DNA of 64,000 bases from CANJBX01 sp035556735. Lineage in GTDB: Bacteria; Pseudomonadota; Alphaproteobacteria; Rhizobiales; Xanthobacteraceae. The DNA is taken from the NCBI GenBank assembly GCA_035556735.1, contig DATMFF010000006.1, positions 1 through 64,000 on the forward strand, written 5' to 3'. Numbering within the stretch: position 1 is the stretch's first letter; the number at the start of each line of letters is the position of its first letter. Both the position numbers and the translations under genes were made by a program. Below the pieces are notes generated by a model. That model searched no databases, had not been told where the DNA came from, and worked only from the letters and a program-made list of their open reading frames with translations. This document shows, piece by piece, positions 56,354 to 64,000 of the stretch.

Positions 56354-57877
56354 ATGGCAAGTTCAAACGCAGCGAAGACCGACGATAGCGGCGGTCAGAG
56401 CGTCGCGCGCGGCGACGTGCGCACGTTAAGTCCCCTGGCGCGGGCAATCGCCGCGGAACCGATCCCGCAAGCCATCTCCCCCGTGATCGTGACCGGCATC
56501 GTCCGCGCCCTCGAATTCGTCGGGATCGCGCTGCTCGGCGCGGCCATCTTCGCGCTTTATGTCGAGGAGGCCCACGGTCTCGTCGGCCAATATCTGCTCG
56601 CCGGCCTCATCGTGGCGGCTGCCGCGGTCGCGACCTTCCAGGTCTTCGACCTCTACACCATCCCCGCCTTCCGCACGCACATCTACCAGCTCTCGCGCAT
56701 CGCCGGCTGCTGGACGGTGCTGTTCCTGGTCGGCCTTGCGGTCATCTTCTTCGCCAAGTTCGAGACCACCTTCTCGCGTACCTGGGCCGCGACCTTCTAC
56801 CTCGTCGGCCTGGTGGCCCTGCTCTCCGGCAGGCTCGCGCTGAGCTCGCTGGTGCGGCGCTGGGCTCGCGACGGCCGCCTCGTGCGGCGCGTGATCATCG
56901 TGGGCGGCGGCGCCGCGGCGGAGTCGCTGATCGAGGCGCTCGCGGCCGAGGTCGACTCCGACGTGCGCATCTGCGGCGTGTTCGACGACCGCGGCGACGA
57001 CCGCTCGCCCGACGTCGTCGGCGGGATCGCCAAGCTCGGAACCGTCGACGATCTCGTGGAGTTCACGCGCCTCACGCGCGTCGACCTCATCCTGGTGGCG
57101 CTGCCGCTCGCCGCGGAGGAGCGCGTCCTGCATCTCGTGCGCAAGCTCTGGGTGCTGCCCGTCGACGTGCGGCTGACCGCGCACATGAGCAAGCTGCGCT
57201 TTCGTCCGCGCGCCTACTCCTACATCGGCAACGTGCCGGTGCTCGACATCTTCGACAAGCCGATCGCCGACTGGAACCGCGTCACCAAGGCGGTCTTCGA
57301 CCGCGCCGTCGGCGGCCTGATGCTGCTCGCCGCCCTGCCCCTGATGGGCCTGATCGCGCTCGCCGTGAAGCTCGACAGCCCCGGCCCCGTGTTCTTCCGC
57401 CAGCGCCGCTACGGCTTCAACAACGAGCCGATCGAGGTCTGGAAGTTCCGCTCGCTCTACGCCGACAGGACCGATCACTCGGCCCAGACCCTGGTGCGGC
57501 CCGGCGACAAGCGTGTGACCCGCGTCGGCCGTTTCATCCGCAAGACCAGCCTCGACGAGCTGCCGCAGCTGTTCAATGTCGTGATCTTCGGCAACCTCTC
57601 GCTGGTCGGCCCGCGGCCCCATGCGTTCAACGCCAAGGCCGACAATCGCCTCTACGAGGACGCCGTCGACGGCTATTTCGCCCGCCATCGCGTCAAGCCG
57701 GGCATAACCGGCTGGGCGCAGATCAACGGCTGGCGCGGCGACACGGATACCCACGACAAGATCCGCCAGAGGATCGAGCACGACCTCTACTACATCGAGA
57801 ACTGGTCGCTGCTGTTCGACATCTACATTGTGCTGCGTACGCCCTTCGCCCTGATCAAGGCCGAGAACGCGCATTGA
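56354..57877 (+). CDS. Undecaprenyl-phosphate sugar (glucose/galactose) phosphotransferase
   Basis: This enzyme starts polymer synthesis by placing sugar-1-phosphate on undecaprenyl phosphate. The 507-residue product has four N-terminal membrane helices (about 45-165), a Rossmann-like middle domain (RRVIIVGGGAAAESLIEALA, about 176-195), a fifth membrane segment (about 318-338) and the bacterial sugar-transferase domain: VFFRQRRYGFNNEPIEVWKF and KTSLDELPQLFNVVIFGNLS, then GPRPHAFNAK. It resembles WbaP/WcaJ-type enzymes. It overlaps the polymerase gene by four bases. Confidence 0.93.
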   Translation: MASSNAAKTDDSGGQSVARGDVRTLSPLARAIAAEPIPQAISPVIVTGIVRALEFVGIALLGAAIFALYVEEAHGLVGQYLLAGLIVAAAAVATFQVFDLYTIPAFRTHIYQLSRIAGCWTVLFLVGLAVIFFAKFETTFSRTWAATFYLVGLVALLSGRLALSSLVRRWARDGRLVRRVIIVGGGAAAESLIEALAAEVDSDVRICGVFDDRGDDRSPDVVGGIAKLGTVDDLVEFTRLTRVDLILVALPLAAEERVLHLVRKLWVLPVDVRLTAHMSKLRFRPRAYSYIGNVPVLDIFDKPIADWNRVTKAVFDRAVGGLMLLAALPLMGLIALAVKLDSPGPVFFRQRRYGFNNEPIEVWKFRSLYADRTDHSAQTLVRPGDKRVTRVGRFIRKTSLDELPQLFNVVIFGNLSLVGPRPHAFNAKADNRLYEDAVDGYFARHRVKPGITGWAQINGWRGDTDTHDKIRQRIEHDLYYIENWSLLFDIYIVLRTPFALIKAENAH

Positions 57878-59157
57878 CGCTGACGCATGCCCCGCCTTAC
57901 GGCGGCCCCGACACCACGATCCCCGCCGGCGTCGCCCGCCTGCAACTCGGGATGCTGTGGCTCGTCGGCTTCTCCGGCGCCTTCGTGCGCTTCGAGCCCT
58001 CCCCTTATGAAGCGATCGTGCCGCTCGCGATGCTGCTGTTCGCGGTGAGCGGCCTCAAGCTGCGCGCCGGCCACGTGCCGCTCATCATGCTGATGATCGC
58101 GACCACCGTCGCCTACGGCATCAGCGTCGTGCCGGTGCTCGACCGCGAGGACACGCTGCAGTGGTCGGCGGTGTCCTCGTTCCTCGCGGTCAGCTCGATC
58201 TTCTTCGCCTGCATGCTTGCCGTCGATACCGAGCGGCGCCTGCGGGCGCTGCTCGCCGGTTACATCGCCAGCGCCGTGGTCGCCTCCATCATCGCGATCG
58301 CCGCCTGGGCGCGCGTCATTCCCAACGCGGACTTCTTCCTTCTCAACGGCCGCGCGCTGGGCACGTTCAAGGACGCCAACGTGTTCGGCCCGTTCCTGAT
58401 CCTGCCCGCCATGATCGTGATCGACCGCCTGCTCTCCGGGCAGTACCGCAGCTTCCTCCTCAACGCCGGGATCGTGCTGCTGCTGAGCGCCGCCCTTCTG
58501 CTGAGCTTCTCACGCGGCGCCTGGGGCCACTTCGCGGTCTCGGTGATGCTGATGTTCGCGTTCAACTTCGTCACCGTGCCGACCCACCGCGAGCGCGTGC
58601 GCCTCCTGATCATCGGCGCGATCGGCGTGGCGGCCGTGACGCTCTTCATCGTGCTGTTGATCTCGATCTCGTCGGTCGGCGCGCTGTTCCAGGAGCGCGC
58701 CAGCCTGGTGCAGAGCTACGACATCGCCCCACAGGGCCGCCTGAGCCGCTACGTGCCGGGCTTCCTGCTGATGCTCGAGCATCCCCTCGGCATCGGGCCG
58801 CTGCAGTTCACCCGCTATTTCCCCGAGGACCCGCACAACTCGTTCCTGAACGCCTTCGTGGCCGGCGGCTGGCTGGGCGGCATCGCCCATGCGGCGCTGG
58901 TCTTCATGACGCTGGCCTTCGGCCTGCGCCACGTCTTCCGCCGCACCCCCTACCAGCGGGTCTTTATCGCGATCTATGCGACCTTCGCGGCAGAGGTCGG
59001 CGAAAGCGCCATCGTCGACGTGCAGCACTGGCGCCATTTTTACCTGCTGATCGGGCTGCTCTGGGGCCTGATGGCGCTGCGCCCCTCCGCCGTTGCACCG
59101 CCCGCGCGGCCTCACTATAGTCCGCCCCCTCATCGGAGCGTAGCGCAGCCCGGTTAG
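57874..59157 (+). CDS. Wzy-like O-antigen/exopolysaccharide polymerase
   Basis: The 427-residue membrane protein has about eleven helices and the O-antigen ligase/polymerase domain, with the periplasmic loop motif FLLMLEHPLGIGPLQFTRYF and HNSFLNAFVAGGW. It should polymerise the repeat units made by the preceding enzymes. The start is TTG at 57874, which overlaps the previous stop (TTGA). The last 24 bases lie inside tRNA-Pro: the stop TAG is in the tRNA D-loop, so the final residues (HRSVAQPG) are encoded by tRNA sequence. Confidence 0.87.
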   Translation: MTLTHAPPYGGPDTTIPAGVARLQLGMLWLVGFSGAFVRFEPSPYEAIVPLAMLLFAVSGLKLRAGHVPLIMLMIATTVAYGISVVPVLDREDTLQWSAVSSFLAVSSIFFACMLAVDTERRLRALLAGYIASAVVASIIAIAAWARVIPNADFFLLNGRALGTFKDANVFGPFLILPAMIVIDRLLSGQYRSFLLNAGIVLLLSAALLLSFSRGAWGHFAVSVMLMFAFNFVTVPTHRERVRLLIIGAIGVAAVTLFIVLLISISSVGALFQERASLVQSYDIAPQGRLSRYVPGFLLMLEHPLGIGPLQFTRYFPEDPHNSFLNAFVAGGWLGGIAHAALVFMTLAFGLRHVFRRTPYQRVFIAIYATFAAEVGESAIVDVQHWRHFYLLIGLLWGLMALRPSAVAPPARPHYSPPPHRSVAQPG

Positions 59158-59211
59158 CGCACCAGTCTGGGGGACTGGGGGTCCCGAGTTCAAATCTCGG
59201 CGCTCCGACCA
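59134..59211 (+). tRNA. tRNA-Pro (GGG)
   Basis: This is a 78-nt cloverleaf with acceptor CGGAGCG/CGCTCCG. The anticodon stem-loop is CCAGT-CTGGGGG-ACTGG with anticodon GGG, the T arm contains GAGTTCAAATC, and CCA is encoded (59209-59211). Its 5' end overlaps the polymerase gene. The lower-GC island begins right after its 3' end, so it may be the integration site. Confidence 0.95.
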
Positions 59212-59322
59212 AAATTCCCTCATATTCAATTTATTATTTTTGAGAGCCATAAGCGCAGCCCCGCGTCCGGGAAACGCCGGGGAAATGATCGGAAGTCACG
59301 CATCTCCCGAACATCCACCAAA

Positions 59323-59553
59323 TCAAGCCTCTTGGCTGAGCGGCTTCAAGCGTTGCTGTTCTGCGGGCGCAGGAAGGCTCACGAAGACCGGCGCGCTCCT
59401 GTTCGCCCCCTCACCGCGCATGATGGGTGCCCGGGCCCAGGTATTTGAGACTGGCGAACCGACGGTGGCTTCATCATCGACAGTCTGGCACCCGCCGACG
59501 GCACCCACCGCGACTACTAGCAAAATCAGACTGACCTGATTTAGACGCGACAA
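59323..59553 (-). CDS. Putative small lipoprotein
   Basis: The 76-residue frame begins with TTG (59553) seven bases after GGAGAG. It encodes MSRLNQVSLILLVVAVGAVG followed by GC, a typical lipoprotein signal with lipobox V-G-G-C at Cys22. The mature part (QTVDDEATVGSPVSNTWARA and on) is hydrophilic without a recognised fold. The non-ATG start and the decayed surroundings make it uncertain. It is the first gene after tRNA-Pro, on the opposite strand. Confidence 0.45.
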   Translation of the reverse strand: MSRLNQVSLILLVVAVGAVGGCQTVDDEATVGSPVSNTWARAPIMRGEGANRSAPVFVSLPAPAEQQRLKPLSQEA

Positions 59554-59814
59554 TCCACTCTCCGATCGCCCACGCAAAACAAGTGCGCCCGTCACGGCCA
59601 CACGGCTGACCAACGGCTCGACGAAAGGGATGAAGATGCGATTGCGTCTACACTGCGAAGGCGACAGTACAACACTGTCGCGCACATTCTTCAGAACAGC
59701 TCACCCCTACCCCTTGTGAAGGTTGGGACAACGCATCCAGAGTTGCAAGTTGAACCGTTAACGGGGGTCGCATTATCAACAGTCAGCTAAGTTGATTGGC
59801 TGGCGACGCCTCGA

Positions 59815-60112
59815 CTGACGAACGCCATGAAGAAGCTCCCGACCGAGATGCGGCGGCTCAAGCAGCTCGAGGACGAGAACGCGAAGCTGCGCAAGGTGGT
59901 CGCCGATCTCTCGGCCAGACAAGCCGACCGACAACGCGTTCATCGAAGCGTTCACAGCCGCCTCCGGGCAAAATGTCTGAACGCGACTGGTTCCCGAGTC
60001 TTGCAGACGCCTTGAAAAAATGGAGGATTGGCGCAGATGCTACAACGAAGAGCGCCCGCATGGGGCGATCGGGCAAAGGCCCCCGATTACGTTGCTGAAC
60101 CACAATGGCGCA
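59815..60112 (+). mobile_element. Decayed IS3-family transposase remnant
   Basis: The first part (from 59827) encodes the end of an IS3 OrfA: EMRRLKQLEDENAKLRKVVA. It is joined near 59918 to the C-terminal part of OrfB: KPTDNAFIEAF (about 59921-59953), then CLNA, then MEDWRRCYNEERPHGAIG and ITLLNHNG (to about 60100). Most of OrfB is deleted and at least two frameshifts and a stop (TGA in ...GQNV-stop) break it. It is a non-functional trace of a former insertion. Confidence 0.78.
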
Positions 60113-60463
60113 GCCAGCTCGCTATCGTGAAAGAACCGAAAAACTCTAGCCTCCGGCGGCGATCCAACGTTCGTCTCAGAGCACGCCCACTGGGGCTCTC
60201 CTCATCCGCAGATGAAAGAACGGGATCAGGTTACGGGGCATCGCAATCGAGCAGCCGAACCAGGTCTGGGCGATGACACGCGGCTTTCGTCTATGGCGGT
60301 AGTGCTCGACTGGTTCGGCCCCGGATACTGACGTGGCGGCTATCGCTCACCTGGGCGCCGCGTTCTGCGTCGACAAATAGAAGTGCCTCTCCGGTTGGCA
60401 CCGTAACCCCGACAGAAGTTCCACTTAGCTAGGTGGAAACAGACAACTCTATCACCGCACGGT
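60113..60463. other. Non-coding stretch, probable IS scar
   Basis: These 351 bases follow the transposase remnant and lead to the membrane-protein gene on the minus strand. The first part still resembles sequence beyond IS3 OrfB. I see no intact gene or clear terminal inverted repeat. Confidence 0.35.
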
Positions 60464-60931
60464 TCACGTAGCATCATGCCGTAACCCGGCCTTATTTTGA
60501 GCAACAAGCCCGCTCCTAAGAACTAGCAAGAAATATAGATCGAGCAATGAATGCGTGATTACAAGCGGGTGCTCAGCAACTCTCAGCCAGGGTGTTTGCA
60601 CCAGGAAGACGAGAGCTGCACCGACAAACGCACAAGTCCAAAGCGCTGTCCAGAGTGGTCGATTCCGATTCCACACTCCCAATGACACGGCGCCGGGATA
60701 ACGGCGCACGCACAGCCAGACGATGCACCATGTAATAGGCGCAGTGACGATTAGGGTGCCCACAAAGTTGAAGATTGGAATGCCGATGGAATCCGCTTCA
60801 ATAGGGAAAGACCCATGCTGAAGAGCGGAGTAGTAATAGTAGGTGACTGCAATCGGAGCGGTCAGAAACAATACTACAGCCATCACGATTACTGTCTCGC
60901 GACGCCGCGGTGTTGACACTTGCCAACGCAT
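60464..60931 (-). CDS. Four-helix membrane protein, candidate immunity protein of the Rhs toxin
   Basis: The 155-residue product has four hydrophobic helices: about residues 13-34 (TVIVMAVVLFLTAPIAVTYY), 54-77 (PIFNFVGTLIVTAPITWCIV), 92-112 (LWTALWTCAFVGAALVFLVQ) and 120-142. It starts MRWQVSTPRRRE at 60931 and lies 34 bp after the Rhs stop on the same strand, the position of an immunity gene. GC content is lower than in the flanks. Immunity proteins to periplasm-acting toxins are often membrane proteins. No family was recognised, so the role rests on context. Confidence 0.6.
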   Translation of the reverse strand: MRWQVSTPRRRETVIVMAVVLFLTAPIAVTYYYYSALQHGSFPIEADSIGIPIFNFVGTLIVTAPITWCIVWLCVRRYPGAVSLGVWNRNRPLWTALWTCAFVGAALVFLVQTPWLRVAEHPLVITHSLLDLYFLLVLRSGLVAQNKAGLRHDAT

Positions 60932-60965
60932 GGTGGGCCTTATGGGCCACGGAGCTGCAACGACT

Positions 60966-62624
60966 TTATTCCATAAATGTTGATATCGTAAGCTCGCCCA
61001 GGGACTTGGCGGCCCACCCACGTGGAAGCTTCGCCGGCAGTAGTTCTCCCTGTCGATGCGTTAAAATCATATCCTTCCGCGCAGAGTAGTCGCCCGTGAA
61101 TGACCATCCCCCCGATGGGCTCGTCGCCAGAACACCGCGCACGTCGATGATTATGCGACCAATGTATGCAGCCTCCTCGCCAGAGGTCGCAAAAGGAACC
61201 GACAAATTCAAAATACCATTATATCCCTGTCCCACCCGCCGCATGAATTCCGCCGATTTGGTTAGATCGAAGCTGGTGGTGTCTATTTCAGACAGATTCA
61301 TCCACGCTGACTCCCCACCTCCACCGAAAAAATGGGTGAGAGCACCAAGCGCCTTAGTACCATTATTATAGCAGCGGCCGCCTGCGCAAAAATTGAACAA
61401 ATAGCCGAATGCTCCGGTAGCAGCCCCGTTGCCGAACTTACCGCCCCCGGCAATGGATGCAGCACCCCCTAGCGCGGCATTGGCAACTAGACTTCCAACA
61501 TCGAACGTCTTGCCATTGATCACCGGCCCAGCGAACGAAGTAATAGCCCCCGCAAGGGCGCCCGGACCGCACCGCCCACCCGATGCTACTGACATGCCGC
61601 ATCCAATAGCCGAATGGCCAGCAATGTTTGCAAAATGGTCGGGCGTCAAGAATGCAGGTTGGTGCCCTGTTAAGCCGCCGACCACATTGAACGCCGCAGC
61701 GCTTGCGAAGGCGATTGCTCCTGCTTTTAAGGCTACTCCGAGATCGCCGCTGGTCACCCCCGCAACAACCGCCGATGCTGCCGCGGCGATGATGGGCAGG
61801 AAGGCCTGACACCCTGGCGTGGCGGCGCATATTGCCGTGACCCCGATCTTGATGATGTCCCCGAGGATGGAAATCGATCGGAACGCCTTCTGGACGCCGT
61901 GGAAGACGCGCGAGATCGCTTTTCCGATGCCGCACAGGCCGAGGAAGCAGTAGCCGTCCGGGTCGGTGAACTGCAGCGGATTGTTGACCACGTAGCTGTA
62001 GCGGTTCCAGGCCTGTCCGTTCATGGCGTCGGGCACAAACGGATCGGCACTGGTCATGCGGCCGATCAGCGGGTCATAGACCCGTCCGTTCATGTGAATG
62101 AGACCAACCGCGTCGAGATGCTCATGGCCGGTGTAGCCCCGCGTCGTCTGGCTGGCGATACTGCCGCTCGGGTCGTCGGCGCCGTTGGCAAACCGTCGCT
62201 TGCCCCAGGCGTCATACGAGATGCGCTCGACCACGGCGCCGCCGCCGTCGGTGATCACCGCCACCGAGCCGAGATGATCTTTGTGGAAGTAGCGGAACGT
62301 GTCCGTCTCGTCGGGAAGCAGCACGCGCAAACCGATCAGCTTGCTGCCGACCATCAGATATTCATTCCAGCGGTTGCTTGCCCCCTGGAACAACTCGGCA
62401 CGCACGCCGAACGCCTCGAAATAGAGCGTCACCCCGTCGGGGGAGACCTGCTTGAACCGCTGGTGGTCGGTATCGTGGGAGAAGTAAAGCGCCGTCCCGC
62501 CCTGGGTGATCTCGACCGGCTTGTTGAACGAGGAATAGCTGACCGTACGGCCCAGGCCCGCGGTCTGGTTGCCGCGGCTTCCCGGAACCATTGCGGCGAC
62601 CGTCGTGTTCGACCCAGAGTCCAT
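60966..62624 (-). CDS. 5'-truncated Rhs-family toxin with colicin M-like C-terminus
   Basis: The readable frame is the 3' end of an Rhs gene. Rhs repeat sequence (LGRTVSYSSFNKPVEITQGG) leads to the core end RYFHKDHLGSVAVITDGGGA and the hallmark NRYSYVVNNPLQFTDPDGY. Then comes about 330 unique residues: a glycine/alanine-rich membrane-like part and a final domain. The last 85 residues, with EEAAYIGRIIIDVRG, GGWSFTG, THRQG and a final SLGELTI, resemble in order the catalytic domain of colicin M (AYLGNITL, GSWTYNG, STHRG, LPGEIHI). The D-x-Y-D part of that active site is not clearly kept. The 5' end is lost against the DUF4336 gene, so expression is doubtful. Confidence 0.7.
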   Translation of the reverse strand: MDSGSNTTVAAMVPGSRGNQTAGLGRTVSYSSFNKPVEITQGGTALYFSHDTDHQRFKQVSPDGVTLYFEAFGVRAELFQGASNRWNEYLMVGSKLIGLRVLLPDETDTFRYFHKDHLGSVAVITDGGGAVVERISYDAWGKRRFANGADDPSGSIASQTTRGYTGHEHLDAVGLIHMNGRVYDPLIGRMTSADPFVPDAMNGQAWNRYSYVVNNPLQFTDPDGYCFLGLCGIGKAISRVFHGVQKAFRSISILGDIIKIGVTAICAATPGCQAFLPIIAAAASAVVAGVTSGDLGVALKAGAIAFASAAAFNVVGGLTGHQPAFLTPDHFANIAGHSAIGCGMSVASGGRCGPGALAGAITSFAGPVINGKTFDVGSLVANAALGGAASIAGGGKFGNGAATGAFGYLFNFCAGGRCYNNGTKALGALTHFFGGGGESAWMNLSEIDTTSFDLTKSAEFMRRVGQGYNGILNLSVPFATSGEEAAYIGRIIIDVRGVLATSPSGGWSFTGDYSARKDMILTHRQGELLPAKLPRGWAAKSLGELTISTFME

Positions 62625-62638
62625 GCATGCCCCGAGCC

Positions 62639-63382
62639 ATGCCCAACGCCCCCGCCACCTATCCGCCCCTGAACACACTCAAGCCCATCGCCGGGCAGGT
62701 CTGGATCGTGGACGGTCCGCTCATCCGCTTCGGGATGCCCTGGCCGAAGATGTCGTTCCCGACCCGGATGACCGTGATCCGCGTCGGCACCGATCTCTTC
62801 ATCCATTCGCCGACACCGCTTAAGCCCTCGCTCGCGGCCGAGGTCGCCGCCATCGGCACGCCGCGCTGGATCGTCGCGCCGAACCGCATCCACTACTGGT
62901 GGGTGCCGGACTGGAAGCGCGGCTTTCCCGACGCGGAGGTCTTCCTGGCGCCGCGCGTCGCGCACCAGGCCGGCGCGCGCATCGACTTTCCGACCCGCCC
63001 GCTGCACGGCAACGACGGCTATCCGTGGGACGGCGCCATCGCCACGCTGCTGGTCGCCGGCAGCTACATGACCGAAGCGGTCTTCTTCCATCGCGAGAGC
63101 CGCACGCTCATTCTCACCGACCTCATCGAGAACTTCGAGCCGCGCAGGCTCGGGCTCATGATGCGCTGGCTCACGCGCCTCGGCGGCGTGCAGGACCCCG
63201 ACGGGCAGATGCCGCGCGACATGCGCCTGACCTTCAGGCGCCGGCGCGACGACCTCAAAGCCGCCGTCGTGGCGATGATCGCCTGGAACCCCGCGCGCAT
63301 CGTGCTCGCCCATGGCCGCTGGTACGAGACGAACGGCGCCGCCGAGCTGCGGCGCGCGTTCCGCTGGCTGCTCGACACCTGA
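62639..63382 (+). CDS. DUF4336 domain protein
   Basis: The 247-residue product has the DUF4336 fold, which is related to metallo-beta-lactamases: VWIVDGPLIRFGMPWPKMSF, RMTVIRVGTDLFIHSPTPLK, VAPNRIHYWWVPDWKRGFPD and ESRTLILTDLIENFEP. The usual HxHxD zinc motif is absent. Function is unknown. The start at 62639 (MPNAPATYPPL) has an in-frame alternative at 62627. It begins only 15 bp from the first codon of the opposing truncated Rhs frame. Its GC content matches the core genome. Confidence 0.83.
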   Translation: MPNAPATYPPLNTLKPIAGQVWIVDGPLIRFGMPWPKMSFPTRMTVIRVGTDLFIHSPTPLKPSLAAEVAAIGTPRWIVAPNRIHYWWVPDWKRGFPDAEVFLAPRVAHQAGARIDFPTRPLHGNDGYPWDGAIATLLVAGSYMTEAVFFHRESRTLILTDLIENFEPRRLGLMMRWLTRLGGVQDPDGQMPRDMRLTFRRRRDDLKAAVVAMIAWNPARIVLAHGRWYETNGAAELRRAFRWLLDT

Positions 63383-63578
63383 GCGGGTCGCTGCCTCGCC
63401 GACCGCACCAGCCACGCGCCACACGCGATGCTGCGCGCCGCCGCAAGCTTTTCCACAGCTTGAAGGGCAAGCCCTCGTCTATTTCCCGCACCGGTTGTGA
63501 TACGCTCCAGCAACTCACCGAACGGCGACCGTCCAGATCTCCCGGGCGATGCGATCCGCATTGCAGGACTGGATCGGC

Positions 63579-64000
63579 ATGGGCCGAAGCGGCCGCGCTC
63601 GCGGAAGTTGGCGCACCGTCCGGCCTTCGACATCGTCCGTGCGATTGGGGGCTGCGCTGATGCTCGCATTCATGCCGTCCGCGTGGCCGCGTGTGCAGGT
63701 CGGGCGGCGACGCATCGTCCGCATCCTGTCGGTCATCGCGCTCCTGCCGGTTGCGATCGCAGAGCCGGTCATCGCGCAGACGGCGCTGCCGATTCCGCCT
63801 GGGAGCCAGATCATCATCGGTCCGGTCGTGCGCGGGCGGGCCTTTCCTTTCGCCCAGCGCGGCACGTCGGTTTTCCAGATCACGAATGGCCTCGAAGCCA
63901 ACGTCTACCTGGACGGCCTGGTGACGCCATCGACGCTGTCGTTCGTGAATTCCGTGTCATCGCCCGCTGTTGTCGTGCTGACCACGACGACAACCCAATT
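63579..64000 (+). CDS. N-terminus of an exported protein (partial)
   Basis: This open frame continues past the right window edge. It contains a signal-like segment, VRILSVIALLPVAIAEPVIA, with probable cleavage after VIAQT, followed by a beta-rich mature part: LPIPPGSQIIIGPVVRGRAF, then QRGTSVFQITNGLEANVYLD. Starts at 63579, 63660 or 63672 are all possible; 63660 or 63672 gives a more normal signal length. I do not recognise the family. Its nearness to an Rhs remnant raises the chance that it is part of a larger secreted system. Confidence 0.55.
   Translation, partial: MGRSGRARGSWRTVRPSTSSVRLGAALMLAFMPSAWPRVQVGRRRIVRILSVIALLPVAIAEPVIAQTALPIPPGSQIIIGPVVRGRAFPFAQRGTSVFQITNGLEANVYLDGLVTPSTLSFVNSVSSPAVVVLTTTTTQ

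Noticed and set aside
60028..60276. An 82-residue frame after the IS3 remnant
   Set aside because: It crosses the decayed transposase out of its frame and has no signature.
59212..64000. Right-hand attachment site duplicating the tRNA-Pro 3' end
   Set aside because: No second copy of the tRNA 3' segment was seen in this part of the window.

Overview
The window is a stretch of GC-rich chromosome from an alphaproteobacterium, most likely a member of the Hyphomicrobiales (Rhizobiales) close to Bradyrhizobium, Rhodopseudomonas or Xanthobacteraceae. The evidence is the conserved order clpP - clpX - lon - hup - nuoABCDEF, the alphaproteobacterial families DUF2336, DUF2842 and DUF3175, a glnB-glnA pair behind a sigma-54 promoter, and heme A synthase. 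No rRNA, CRISPR array or plasmid function is present.

Layout. 1-4032: complex I operon (nuoA to the first part of nuoF, minus strand, running off the left edge). 4742-15477: protein quality control (hup, lon, clpX, clpP, tig) with tRNA-Asp, tRNA-Val and tRNA-Leu. A two-gene insertion (secreted FecR-like protein plus CHASE2 adenylate cyclase) separates clpX from clpP. 15993-17090: a DUF2336 protein. 17108-24361: an oxyanion uptake region with a regulator carrying a periplasmic-binding-like domain, a tungstate transporter TupBCA, an orphan ModA-like binding protein, a Mop/TOBE protein and a FecCD-class ABC importer that may also carry molybdate or tungstate. 24422-26910: an ArsR/SRPBCC/DUF1801 cluster. 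26929-29049: a GcvA-like LysR regulator, a small protein and an enoyl-CoA hydratase. 29063-33300: amino-sugar and peptidoglycan recycling (nagA, SIS deaminase, BadF-type kinase; murQ divergent). 33313-36906: NAD(P)HX repair and nitrogen control (glnB, glnA). 37286-41852: phoX behind a Pho box, a diguanylate cyclase and an EamA exporter. 41917-50247: ribosomal proteins L13 and S9, then housekeeping genes (thioesterase, crotonase-like protein, LysR/PNPOx pair, CoA-binding protein, metY, ctaA). 50256-59157: exopolysaccharide genes (deacetylase, GNAT protein, Wzz/GumC-type copolymerase, GT4 glycosyltransferase, undecaprenyl-phosphate sugar transferase, Wzy-like polymerase).

After tRNA-Pro (59134-59211) the composition changes. 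The next 3.4 kb is lower in GC and looks like a decayed island. It holds a small putative lipoprotein, a frameshifted IS3-family transposase remnant, and a 5'-truncated Rhs gene followed by a four-helix membrane protein. The last 85 or so residues of the Rhs protein resemble the catalytic domain of colicin M, so the pair may be a cell-wall-targeting toxin with its immunity protein. This is the most novel-looking system here. A DUF4336 gene and the start of an exported protein close the window.

Regulatory signals read directly from sequence include a sigma-54 promoter (glnB), a Pho box (phoX), inverted-repeat operators beside two LysR genes and one ArsR gene, and several intrinsic terminators.
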